5,792 nucleotides of DNA from Candidatus Jordarchaeum madagascarense (lineage in GTDB: Archaea > Asgardarchaeota > Jordiarchaeia > Jordiarchaeales > Jordiarchaeaceae). How positions within the stretch are numbered: the stretch's first letter is position 1; each line of letters begins with the position of its first letter. Below, in pieces: positions 1 through 5,632 of this stretch. The notes under the pieces were generated by a model. The model did no database searches and was not told the DNA's origin. It worked only from the letters and a program-made list of their open reading frames with translations. A program made the translations under genes and the position numbers. The stretch is from NCBI GenBank assembly GCA_019056875.1, contig DXJA01000463.1, forward strand, positions 1-5,792, written 5' to 3'.

Positions 1-105
1 GTTATTATTAACTTTTTAAAAAAATTATGGTTTTTGCCACTAATTGAGCAGGCATATGAAAACATCTATAATATCCTCCGTAAATTGCGGCAAGAGGTGA
101 GTTGA
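1..105 (+). CDS. C-terminal tail of an unidentified protein (partial, cut by window edge)
   Basis: Frame 1 is open from the first base for 34 codons to a TGA stop at 103-105. The peptide begins VIINFLKKLW and ends ILRKLRQEVS. It is rich in Leu, Lys and Glu with an amphipathic-helix look, typical of the end of a soluble protein. An open run of 34 codons in such AT-rich DNA is suggestive but not proof. It would converge on the acyl-CoA ligase gene on the other strand, with about 68 nt between the two stops. I do not recognise the family and assign no function. It could be a chance open frame. Confidence 0.4.
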   Translation, partial: VIINFLKKLWFLPLIEQAYENIYNILRKLRQEVS

Positions 106-123
106 AAATCGAGAGTATATATT

Positions 124-161
124 TTCTATTTCTAAAAAATTCAAAAAAAGAAAAAATAGAA
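124..161. terminator. Possible bidirectional terminator between convergent genes
   Basis: TTCTATTT (124-131) and AAATAGAA (154-161) form a perfect 8-bp AT-only inverted repeat around a 22-nt A-rich loop. Read on the minus strand, the A-runs at 134-156 become T-tracts just downstream of the ligase stop, which suits archaeal T-tract termination. The stem is weak because it is AT-only, so the T-tracts may matter more than the hairpin. Confidence 0.35.
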
Positions 162-173
162 GTTATGAAGGGT

Positions 174-1925
174 TTATCCCATTTTTGCTGTTTCTCTTTC
201 TCTCAACTCTCGTCTCAGAACCTTGCCCACAATGGTCTTAGGAATAGCGTCTATGAACTCCACGAATCGGGGGTACTTGTAGGCCGCAACCCGCTCCTTG
301 AGCCAGCTCTTCATCTGTTCCTCGGTTACCTTACCTTTGTAATCCGGTTTGAGTGAAATGAACGCTTTTATGTTCTCCCCGGCCTCAGGATCCGGGATAC
401 CGATTACTGCACACTCCAGCACCGCGGGGTGCTCAAAGAGGACCTCCTCGATCTCCCTGGGATAAACGCTGTGTCCCTTGTACTTGATTATGTCCTTGGT
501 ACGGTCAACGATGTAGAAGTATCCTTCCTTGTCCATTTTGGCTAGGTCTCCGGTTTTGAGCCACTTGTGTCCTCCAGCCTCGAAGAAAACATCCTCGGTG
601 TCCTTGGGTCTGTTCCAGTAGCCCTGCATTACCTGAGGACCGCTAATAACCAGTTCTCCCATCTCTCCAATTGGTAGAAACTTGTTGCTCTCTGGGTCCA
701 CTATGCCGGCCAGAGTATTGGGGATGGGTGGACCGATGCTGCCCAATTTTTCGCCGAATATCTCGGCTGGGCGGGTGTGGGTGACCGGACTTGTTTCGGT
801 TAGACCGTAGCCTTCACTAAGGGGGTGTCCCGATAGTTTTTCCCACTGTTTTGCAACCTCGTCTGGAGTCGGGGCGGCACCCATGTTCATGTATTTGAGA
901 ACGCTGAAATCTGTGTCTTGCGCCTTGGGGTGGTTCATGAGTGCAATGAGCATAGCGGAAACTCCTAAGAACATCCACGGTTTATACTTCTGAACCGCAT
1001 CAAGAACAGCTCCAGCATCGAAATTTGCAAAAAGCACTGCACATGCATCAACCAAGTTACCCGCCACGATCTCGCAGGTCTGACCATAAATGTGGTACCA
1101 GGGAAGCACGCTGACGGACTTAACCTTATCTTCATGGAACCTCTTCTGTAATGTTTCCGTTATGGGTACAATCTGGTAAGCGTTTGCTATAAGGTTGTAG
1201 TGTGTGAGGAGTGCCCCTTTGGGGAGACCGGTTGTGCCTCCAGTGTACTGGATTACCGCAATATCTTTCATGGGATCTATTTTTATTCTTGTTACGTCGG
1301 GTTCGGTGTCTTTGATCAGGTTGGTCATGTGGTAGATTCCTTGTTCCTTGTCTTCTGGCACGGTGGGTGGCTGTCCGAATATGTTGGTTATGAGTATGTT
1401 TTTGAGTTTGACGTCATTTTTTATTTGCTCTACATTCTTCCAGAACATGTCCATGGTTACCAAGGTTTGGGCTCCGCTGTCGTTTATCTGGTACGCGATT
1501 TCGCGGGGAACGAAGAGTGGGCTGATGCAGGTCATAGTTGCTCCGGCTGCCAGTCCAGCTATGTATGCTATTATGAACTGGGGGCAGTTGGGCAGGTATA
1601 TTGCTATCTTGTCTCCTTTCTTGATTCCCAGTTTTTTCTGGAAAGCTGTGGTAAGCCTGTCGATGAGGCCTTTAAACTCTTTTCGGGTGAACTCTCTTCC
1701 GTAGAATATTATGTTTACATGGTCGGGCCACTTGTCTGTGGCTTCTTCCGCCACTTCTGATATTGACTTGTCCGTGGGGATTTTAACTTCTTTGGGGAAG
1801 TCGGCGGGGTATTTCTTCAGCCAAATTTTGTTCTTTATGTAGTCGGGTAACTCTCCCTCTTTTGGTTTAGCAACTTTTGCTGCCTTTTTTGCCTTACTAG
1901 GTTTTGCCTTACTTTTCTTACTCAT
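174..1925 (-). CDS. AMP-forming acyl-CoA synthetase (medium/long-chain fatty-acid-CoA ligase type)
   Basis: This 583-residue member of the ANL adenylating superfamily would convert a carboxylic acid, ATP and CoA to acyl-CoA, AMP and pyrophosphate, probably in the cytoplasm. Family motifs appear in order: the phosphate-binding loop YTGGTTGLPKG (227-237), VLPWYHIYG (273-281), GYGLTETSP (372-380), TGD (458-460), DRTKD (474-478), the hinge-region KYKGHSVYPREIE (481-493), and PKTIVGKVLRREL near the C-terminus, with K568 at the position of the adenylation lysine. Length is normal for the family apart from an added N-terminal tail (residues 1-22) with about ten lysines among Ala, Ser and Pro. The ATG is preceded on the minus strand by GGGAGAG six nt upstream. 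It ends in TAA. The gene is divergent from the TPR pair, so it is probably transcribed alone. The substrate is not predictable here; a medium- or long-chain, branched or aromatic acid are all possible. Confidence 0.93.
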   Translation of the reverse strand: MSKKSKAKPSKAKKAAKVAKPKEGELPDYIKNKIWLKKYPADFPKEVKIPTDKSISEVAEEATDKWPDHVNIIFYGREFTRKEFKGLIDRLTTAFQKKLGIKKGDKIAIYLPNCPQFIIAYIAGLAAGATMTCISPLFVPREIAYQINDSGAQTLVTMDMFWKNVEQIKNDVKLKNILITNIFGQPPTVPEDKEQGIYHMTNLIKDTEPDVTRIKIDPMKDIAVIQYTGGTTGLPKGALLTHYNLIANAYQIVPITETLQKRFHEDKVKSVSVLPWYHIYGQTCEIVAGNLVDACAVLFANFDAGAVLDAVQKYKPWMFLGVSAMLIALMNHPKAQDTDFSVLKYMNMGAAPTPDEVAKQWEKLSGHPLSEGYGLTETSPVTHTRPAEIFGEKLGSIGPPIPNTLAGIVDPESNKFLPIGEMGELVISGPQVMQGYWNRPKDTEDVFFEAGGHKWLKTGDLAKMDKEGYFYIVDRTKDIIKYKGHSVYPREIEEVLFEHPAVLECAVIGIPDPEAGENIKAFISLKPDYKGKVTEEQMKSWLKERVAAYKYPRFVEFIDAIPKTIVGKVLRRELRERETAKMG

Positions 1926-1995
1926 TTAAAACTCTCCCTTTTTCATTTCTAAAAAGAGGATTTTTCCTTTAATCAATTTTTATAATCCTATTTTT

Positions 1996-2003
1996 TATTT
2001 AAA
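1996..2003 (-). promoter_or_regulatory. Probable TATA box of the acyl-CoA ligase gene
   Basis: On the minus strand this reads TTTAAATA, close to the archaeal TATA consensus, preceded by the purine-containing AGTAAAT as a possible BRE. Initiation about 25 nt downstream would give a leader of roughly 45-50 nt that includes the GGGAGAG site at 1938-1932. The region is AT-rich throughout, so neighbouring matches are possible. Confidence 0.45.
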
Positions 2004-2127
2004 ATTTACTAAAAAACCTTACATGGAGAGGCAGATCTAAACATATACACACATCCGGTAAGAATAGACGATAACACTACCAATTCTAACATTTAAATCT
2101 ATTATCAAACACAGCTGAACCCTCCCT

Positions 2128-2161
2128 CAATAAACTCCTTTATCATGTTCACAGTTTATTG
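2128..2161 (+). repeat. 9-bp perfect inverted repeat (leader hairpin or operator)
   Basis: CAATAAACT (2128-2136) is perfectly complementary to AGTTTATTG (2153-2161) around a 16-nt loop. No T-tract follows, so it is not an obvious terminator of plus-strand transcription. It could be a leader hairpin or a protein-binding palindrome between the divergent promoters. Confidence 0.5.
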
Positions 2162-2171
2162 CACATTAGCC

Positions 2172-2210
2172 TAGAGCTTTGCTGGTTTCCTTACGAGTCT
2201 GCAAAGTCTA
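2172..2210 (+). repeat. Second inverted repeat, 10 bp with one bulge
   Basis: TAGA (2172-2175) and CTTTGC (2177-2182) pair with GCAAAG (2201-2206) and TCTA (2207-2210), leaving G2176 bulged and an 18-nt loop. It follows the preceding hairpin after only 10 nt and lies about 100 nt upstream of the TPR start. The arrangement fits a structured 5' leader, but no known riboswitch class is recognised. Confidence 0.45.
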
Positions 2211-2299
2211 AAGGGAATTTTTAGGAGTTTTTCTTGAATTATTCTGTTTGAAACCTAGTAAGAGAAAAGGAAAAAAGGTACTAATTGGTGTTTGTTGTT

Positions 2300-2304
2300 G
2301 GAGG
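2300..2304 (+). promoter_or_regulatory. Ribosome binding site that fixes a TTG start
   Basis: GGAGG lies 9 nt before TTG 2314. The same site-to-start spacing is found at the paralogous gene (3232-3236 to ATG 3246). It lies inside the longer open frame that could begin at TTG 2248, so it argues against that upstream start. Confidence 0.65.
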
Positions 2305-2313
2305 AACCTGAAT

Positions 2314-3090
2314 TTGGATTTGCAAAAAGTTAAAGATCTTGTCAACAAGGGCAACGAATTCTTTCATCAGCGAAAGTTTGAGCAAGCTATTCAATATTAT
2401 GACCAGGCTCTGGCCCTGAAGCCAGAATACTCCGAGGCACTATTCAACAAGGGAAATGCTCTCTGCGAGATGGGAAAACTAAAAGAGGCGATCAGTTTTT
2501 ATGACAAGGCCTTGGAAATAAATCCTCAGGACTGGGAAGCCTTACACAACAAGGGGAACACACACTTAAACCTGTTCTCTTTTAATGAAGCACTCGTATG
2601 TTATAATAAGGCTCTAGAAATAAATCCCAAGGATGCGGATACCCTCTACAATAAGGGCAACCTCCTTTTCCGGCTGGGCAAGTTTGAGGAAGCGGCTCAA
2701 CTGTTCGACGAGGCACTAGCCTTAAATCCCCACTTGGCTGAGGCCTCTATTAATAAGGCTTTGGCTCTGCTAACTTTTTCTGGACCATTGAAATGCGAGG
2801 ATATGATTTCGAGAGTTGAAAACGTTATTGAAACACTAGAATCCGCGTGGGATCCGAATAAATTATCTTCCGAGGAGGTTAAAAAATTCGAAGATGATGT
2901 TCCTTACCTAATGATTCAAGTCATTCAGAATCTTGCTGATGTCTGTGGTTTAGAGGCTTCAAAAACGGTTGAGAAAATAAGAAACTTGTTGGTTAAGATA
3001 CTGGGGGAACAGATGTTCAAAACATTTTTCAAAAGATTGAATCTAGATGTTCACCCGGAAATCGAGAAATATAGAAATATTTTCGAATAA
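2314..3090 (+). CDS. TPR-repeat protein, first of two tandem paralogs
   Basis: The protein has 258 residues. About four 34-residue tetratricopeptide repeats occupy residues 7-142, with the typical pattern of NKGN at helix starts, E-A-I, Y/F-D-K-A-L and N-P. A partial fifth repeat reaches about residue 155. A helical non-TPR domain follows (156-258), containing C161 in KCED, W179 and CG at 211-212. TPR arrays form scaffolds that bind partner proteins; no enzymatic motif or membrane segment is seen, so it is probably cytoplasmic. I chose TTG 2314 because GGAGG is correctly spaced and because the protein then aligns without gaps to the next gene's product from residue 1 (KDLVNKGN versus KDFVNKGN at 7-14). 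A longer frame from TTG 2248 would add a basic stretch unlike the paralog. The partner and exact role are unknown. Confidence 0.85.
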   Translation: MDLQKVKDLVNKGNEFFHQRKFEQAIQYYDQALALKPEYSEALFNKGNALCEMGKLKEAISFYDKALEINPQDWEALHNKGNTHLNLFSFNEALVCYNKALEINPKDADTLYNKGNLLFRLGKFEEAAQLFDEALALNPHLAEASINKALALLTFSGPLKCEDMISRVENVIETLESAWDPNKLSSEEVKKFEDDVPYLMIQVIQNLADVCGLEASKTVEKIRNLLVKILGEQMFKTFFKRLNLDVHPEIEKYRNIFE

Positions 3091-3112
3091 CTGAAACAGA
3101 TTGGGTAAACGA

Positions 3113-3133
3113 ATATAAATAGCAAATTTTTTT
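3113..3133 (+). promoter_or_regulatory. TATA box of the second TPR gene, with adjoining T-tract
   Basis: ATATAAATA (3113-3121) is a good archaeal TATA match, with AAACGA upstream as a possible BRE. Initiation about 25 nt downstream would leave a leader near 100 nt. The T7 run at 3127-3133 also lies about 36 nt after the stop of the first TPR gene and could end its transcript, suggesting the two paralogs are separately transcribed. Confidence 0.55.
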
Positions 3134-3231
3134 ATTAGATACATAATTTAGAAAGTCTTATTTGATTAAACTTGTGGGAATTTAGTAGTATAACAATATG
3201 TTTTGTAAAGATTAACCACATTAACTATGAA

Positions 3232-3236
3232 GGAGG
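3232..3236 (+). promoter_or_regulatory. Ribosome binding site that decides between two ATGs
   Basis: GGAGG abuts ATG 3237 directly, with no spacer, but is 9 nt from the in-frame ATG 3246. The second ATG is therefore the better start. It also matches the start of the upstream paralog residue for residue. Confidence 0.75.
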
Positions 3237-3245
3237 ATGTTAGTT

Positions 3246-4055
3246 ATGAATTCTGAGTCTGCAAAAGATTTTGTTAATAAAGGTAACTCTCTGGTTGATA
3301 GTGGCGAATTCGAGGAGGCTATAAAGTTTTATGATAAGGCCTTGGAGGTTGATGCTCAAGACATAGTGGCCCTGGCTAATAAGGGAACAGCCTTGGACCA
3401 ACTGGGTAGGCATAAAGAGGCGATGGAGTTTTTCGATAAGGTTCTAAAAATAGATCCTAAAGATGTTGAAGCTCTAAACAATAAGGGAAGCTTACACATA
3501 AGGTTTGGTGAATACGAGAAAGCCGTAAAGTATTTTGACCATGCTTTAACCCTGAGTCCCCATAACTTCATAACCCATTATAATAAGGGGCTTGCTCTTG
3601 GAAAACTGGGCAAATTTGAAGAGGCAATAAGCAGTTATGATGAGGCTTTAAAAATAGTCCCCGAATATCCGATAGCCATCTACAGCAAAGCCATCACACT
3701 CCTAGATTTGGCATCCACACTGAGTTGTGAAGAAACGATTGAGAAAACGGAGGAAGCCTTTGAGCTTTTTGAAACGGTCTGGAGTCTGAGGAACAAGATT
3801 CCGGATAAGGGCAAACAATTACATGTTTCTCTATCAGCCTCTTCGGCCGACATTTTCCTGCATCTAGTTGACCGATGCGGCTCAGAGGGATTAAGGGTCG
3901 CTCACAAAATTAAAAAATTTCTATGCGATGTCTTGGATCAGAAAAGATACGCCGACTTCATAGAGAATATGCAACTCAGCGTACCAGCGGATTTGAAACA
4001 ATACCGCGAAGTAATAGCAATACTAGACGAACCATGCCCCAAAAGTAAAAAGTAG
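3246..4055 (+). CDS. TPR-repeat protein, second of two tandem paralogs
   Basis: The protein has 269 residues. Four TPR units (about 7-142) and a partial fifth are followed by the same non-TPR C-terminal domain as the upstream paralog. By hand count the two proteins are about 35% identical with no gaps over about 258 residues, and share C161 (SCEE), W179, C211-G212, and Y253-R254. A short tail ending PCPKSKK is unique to this copy. Identity is highest in the TPR part and falls to almost nothing around 181-200. The likely role is a protein-interaction scaffold; no catalytic motif, signal peptide or membrane segment is visible. It has its own TATA-like box and a 155-nt gap from its neighbour, so the pair may be independently expressed after duplication. 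The gene ends in TAG. Confidence 0.87.
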   Translation: MNSESAKDFVNKGNSLVDSGEFEEAIKFYDKALEVDAQDIVALANKGTALDQLGRHKEAMEFFDKVLKIDPKDVEALNNKGSLHIRFGEYEKAVKYFDHALTLSPHNFITHYNKGLALGKLGKFEEAISSYDEALKIVPEYPIAIYSKAITLLDLASTLSCEETIEKTEEAFELFETVWSLRNKIPDKGKQLHVSLSASSADIFLHLVDRCGSEGLRVAHKIKKFLCDVLDQKRYADFIENMQLSVPADLKQYREVIAILDEPCPKSKK

Positions 4056-4147
4056 AAATGCTCTTAAGGTTCAAATATAACTAATGAATATTTAATAAGG
4101 AACTATGTTCGTAACTACATTAATGAATTTTTAGTGGAGGTGGATTT
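4056..4147 (+). promoter_or_regulatory. Promoter region of the BKACE gene, with small palindromes
   Basis: TATA-like AAATATAA (4073-4080) and ATATTTAATAA (about 4088-4098) are both possible. Just downstream GAAC-TAT-GTTC (4100-4110) is a perfect 4+4 inverted repeat, overlapped by GTT-CGT-AAC (4107-4115). Such a palindrome next to the start site could be an operator. A strong ribosome site, GGAGG (4136-4140), lies 7 nt before ATG 4148. Confidence 0.4.
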
Positions 4148-5023
4148 ATGGCTGGAGAGAAGCTCATAATAACGGCCGCCTTGACTGGCGGAGAGTTTAT
4201 TTCTAAGACTCAAACTCCTTACGTGCCGGGGAGTGTTGACGAAGTTATTGAGGAATGTGTAAAGTGTTGGAAGGCTGGGGCTTCGGTGGTTCATCTTCAC
4301 GCCAAGGAAGCTGAAACAGGAGGAGCAGCACAGGATCCTAATCCGGTTCTAAAGGAGTACGTTAAGAGAATAAGGGAGAGTGAGGCCTCAGATTTGGTCA
4401 TAAATATAACAACTGGTGGGGGCAGGGTTGACCCGGAGAAGATGGACGAAATCATGAAGGAGAGGGTGACTTTCAAGCAGGATCTCTCTTCGCTCAATAT
4501 GGGTTCGCTCAACCTTTGGGAAGATATGGGACTACCGGTTCTTAGAAATGTTATTTTTGGAAATCCAGTAAACACTATTACAAAGTGGGCTGGCTTCATG
4601 TACGAGAACAATGTCAAACCAGAACTCGAAATCTACGACACCGGGCAGATAAACACCGCAAAAAGACTCGTAGCCGAAGGCTCACTAAAGGAACCCCTAC
4701 ACATACAGTTTGTAATGTTCGGCGGGCTCTCATGCATGTCTCCCGACCTAAAAACCCTAATCTACTGCGTTGATAATATTCCAAGCAACTGGACCTGGTC
4801 AGTCTGTGCCCCGGGAAGATTCGAGATGCAAATGGCAACAGGAGCCATACTCCTCGGTGGCCACGTAAGAGTTGGCATGGAAGACAACATCTACCTAGAA
4901 AAAGGAGTGCTTGCAAAAAGCAACGCCGAACTCGTGGAAAAAGTGGTAAGAATAGCAAAAGAAATCCAAAGGCCAATCGCAACACCAGACGAAGCACGAG
5001 AAATACTAGATCTCAAAAAATAA
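4148..5023 (+). CDS. Beta-keto acid cleavage enzyme (BKACE, DUF849 family)
   Basis: Members of this family (such as Kce of lysine fermentation) are Zn-dependent TIM-barrel enzymes. They react a beta-keto acid with acetyl-CoA to give acetoacetate and a new CoA ester. The 291-residue length is normal. Hallmarks: ITAALTGGEF at the N-terminus (8-17), VVHLHAKE with the metal-binding H49 and H51, INITTGGG, FGGLSCM near the middle, and the signature GGHVRVGMEDN (237-247), whose E245 matches the conserved metal-binding acidic residue. It ends with the family's usual GVLAKSNAELVEKVVRIAKE segment. Start ATG 4148 has GGAGG 7 nt upstream. Cytoplasmic; no signal peptide. The substrate cannot be read from sequence. 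The acyl-CoA ligase nearby is compatible with CoA-ester catabolism but is on the opposite strand and not adjacent. Lysine codon use switches abruptly from AAG to AAA about halfway through. Confidence 0.93.
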   Translation: MAGEKLIITAALTGGEFISKTQTPYVPGSVDEVIEECVKCWKAGASVVHLHAKEAETGGAAQDPNPVLKEYVKRIRESEASDLVINITTGGGRVDPEKMDEIMKERVTFKQDLSSLNMGSLNLWEDMGLPVLRNVIFGNPVNTITKWAGFMYENNVKPELEIYDTGQINTAKRLVAEGSLKEPLHIQFVMFGGLSCMSPDLKTLIYCVDNIPSNWTWSVCAPGRFEMQMATGAILLGGHVRVGMEDNIYLEKGVLAKSNAELVEKVVRIAKEIQRPIATPDEAREILDLKK

Positions 5024-5052
5024 CGCGGAACCAAGAAAAGAACAATCCACCC

Positions 5053-5078
5053 CCCCTAAAGAAGACCTCAGGGGTTTT
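5053..5078 (+). terminator. Hairpin plus T-tract terminator of the BKACE gene
   Basis: CCCCT (5053-5057) pairs with AGGGG (5070-5074) around a 12-nt loop, immediately followed by TTTT (5075-5078). It begins 29 nt after the BKACE stop in otherwise AT-rich DNA. It separates BKACE from the peroxiredoxin gene. Because a few archaeal selenoprotein genes keep the SECIS in the 5' UTR, I also considered that role, but the loop lacks the expected arrangement. Confidence 0.6.
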
Positions 5079-5139
5079 GTAATACTAGTATCAAAGTAGA
5101 ATAGATATGTGTATTATTCTAACTTTCTTAATAAATTTA

Positions 5140-5156
5140 GGAGGTGTTTATAACAC
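5140..5156 (+). promoter_or_regulatory. GGAGG site, TATA-like TTTATAA and palindrome before the peroxiredoxin-like gene
   Basis: Three signals overlap. GGAGG (5140-5144) resembles the ribosome sites of the other genes, but no ATG, GTG or TTG in the correct frame lies 5-12 nt downstream; the codon at the right distance is ACG (5155-5157). TTTATAA (5147-5153) is TATA-like and sits about 23 nt before ATG 5173, which would allow a leaderless start there. GTGTT-TAT-AACAC (5144-5156) is a perfect 5+5 inverted repeat and could be an operator. Confidence 0.4.
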
Positions 5157-5172
5157 GAAGGATAAGTTCCAG

Positions 5173-5631
5173 ATGGTGGGTACAAAAATTCCAGAATTGA
5201 GCCTGCCGAACTCGAGAGGAGAAACAGTCAGCATAAGAGACTTTGAGGGAAAGCAAAACGTAGTCATAGTTTTGCTAAGAGGAATCACTTGACCATACTG
5301 TCGAGGGCATGTTGCCAGGTTAGCGAATCACATCCATGAATTTGAGCAGCAAAATACCGCACTATATCCAATCACCGCAGACAAATTAGAAAACGCCAAA
5401 ACGCTGGAGACCAAATACGCCAAAAGAAAATATCCCATCTATTACGATCCGAATAAAAAAGTCACAAAAACTCTGAAACAAGAAATCATACTCCGCAAAT
5501 TGGGAAGAATGCCCGCATTACTAGTAGTGGACAAGGAAGGAATCATACAATACGCCTATTACGGCGATTCAATGCACGATATCCCCAAAACCGAAGAAAT
5601 ATTAGAAGTCATTAAAAACCTAAAAAATTGA
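5173..5631 (+). CDS. Peroxiredoxin-like (AhpC/TSA, thioredoxin-fold) protein, probable selenoprotein with in-frame TGA
   Basis: Read through the TGA at 5290-5292, this encodes 152 residues of a full AhpC/TSA-like domain. In order: VGTKIPELSLPNSRGE, the RDFEGKQNVVIVLLRG strand, the active site RGIT-U-PYCRGH (U40, C43), then a helix, and a second half with GRMPALLVVDKEGIIQY and YYGDS. Relatives commonly have WCPYCR here, so the TGA replaces the first Cys of CxxC and gives U-x-x-C. Such proteins reduce peroxides or act as thiol oxidoreductases using thioredoxin-type donors; which reaction applies here is not known. The start is uncertain. ATG 5173 gives a minimal complete domain; ACG 5155 suits the GGAGG; ATG 5107 gives a longer, hydrophobic N-terminus that overlaps the GGAGG. 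Standard gene calling would stop at 5292 and report a truncated protein. The alternative is a pseudogene, but 112 intact conserved codons after the TGA argue against it. The terminal stop is also TGA. Confidence 0.8.
5290..5292 (+). other. In-frame TGA, probable selenocysteine codon
   Basis: This single TGA falls exactly on the first redox position of the motif x-PYC-R, with the partner Cys codon TGT retained at 5299-5301. A random nonsense mutation would have roughly a 1 in 150 chance of hitting this codon. Known selenoproteins typically replace a catalytic Cys with Sec in just this way. Reassignment to Trp is unlikely, as TGA also ends this gene and the partial frame at 103-105. Confidence 0.78.
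5306..5316 (+). other. Small hairpin just downstream of the TGA codon
   Basis: GGCA (5306-5309) pairs with TGCC (5313-5316) around the loop TGT. The loop begins 17 nt after the TGA, within the distance used by bacterial SECIS elements, and has a G in its second position. The stem is only 4 bp and does not extend cleanly, so a bacterial-type SECIS is a weak possibility only. Confidence 0.2.
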
Positions 5632-5632
5632 G

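Larger units (their letters stand above)
1926..2313. other. Divergent intergenic region with no gene seen
   Basis: This stretch separates the ligase (-) from the first TPR gene (+). I see no convincing ORF on either strand; the longest candidate peptides are only a dozen or so residues. It holds the minus-strand TATA-like site near 1996-2003, a plus-strand TTTAAATC (2092-2099) that could drive the TPR gene, and two perfect or near-perfect inverted repeats (2128-2161 and 2172-2210). If transcription starts near 2120, both hairpins fall in a leader of nearly 200 nt. Confidence 0.6.

Noticed and set aside
102..356. Plus-strand frame beginning at 102 that runs into the ligase region
   Set aside because: Overlaps the 3' end of the ligase on the other strand, and its peptide shows no family features.
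1200..1760. Long open frames on the plus strand (1200-1760 and 1348-1704) opposite the acyl-CoA ligase
   Set aside because: They lie wholly antisense to a gene with clear family motifs, and their peptides look compositionally random with many Cys and Tyr.
2248..2313. Longer N-terminus of the first TPR protein starting at TTG 2248
   Set aside because: The extra segment is basic and unlike the paralog, contains the GGAGG that serves TTG 2314, and breaks the otherwise exact start alignment of the pair.
4297..4997. Minus-strand open frames (4297-4617 and 4614-4997) inside the BKACE gene
   Set aside because: Antisense to a confidently identified enzyme; the translated peptides are Arg/Leu/Cys-rich with no recognisable domain.
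5053..5078. 5' UTR SECIS for the selenoprotein gene
   Set aside because: The C/G hairpin followed by TTTT just after the BKACE stop is a simple terminator, and no GAA-opposite-A core beside a short apical stem is present.
5290..5292. TGA read as Trp by a changed genetic code, or a frameshift or assembly error
   Set aside because: Trp would destroy the redox motif, and TGA serves as a stop elsewhere in the window. The frame is the same on both sides, so no frameshift is needed. A base error at the codon cannot be fully excluded.
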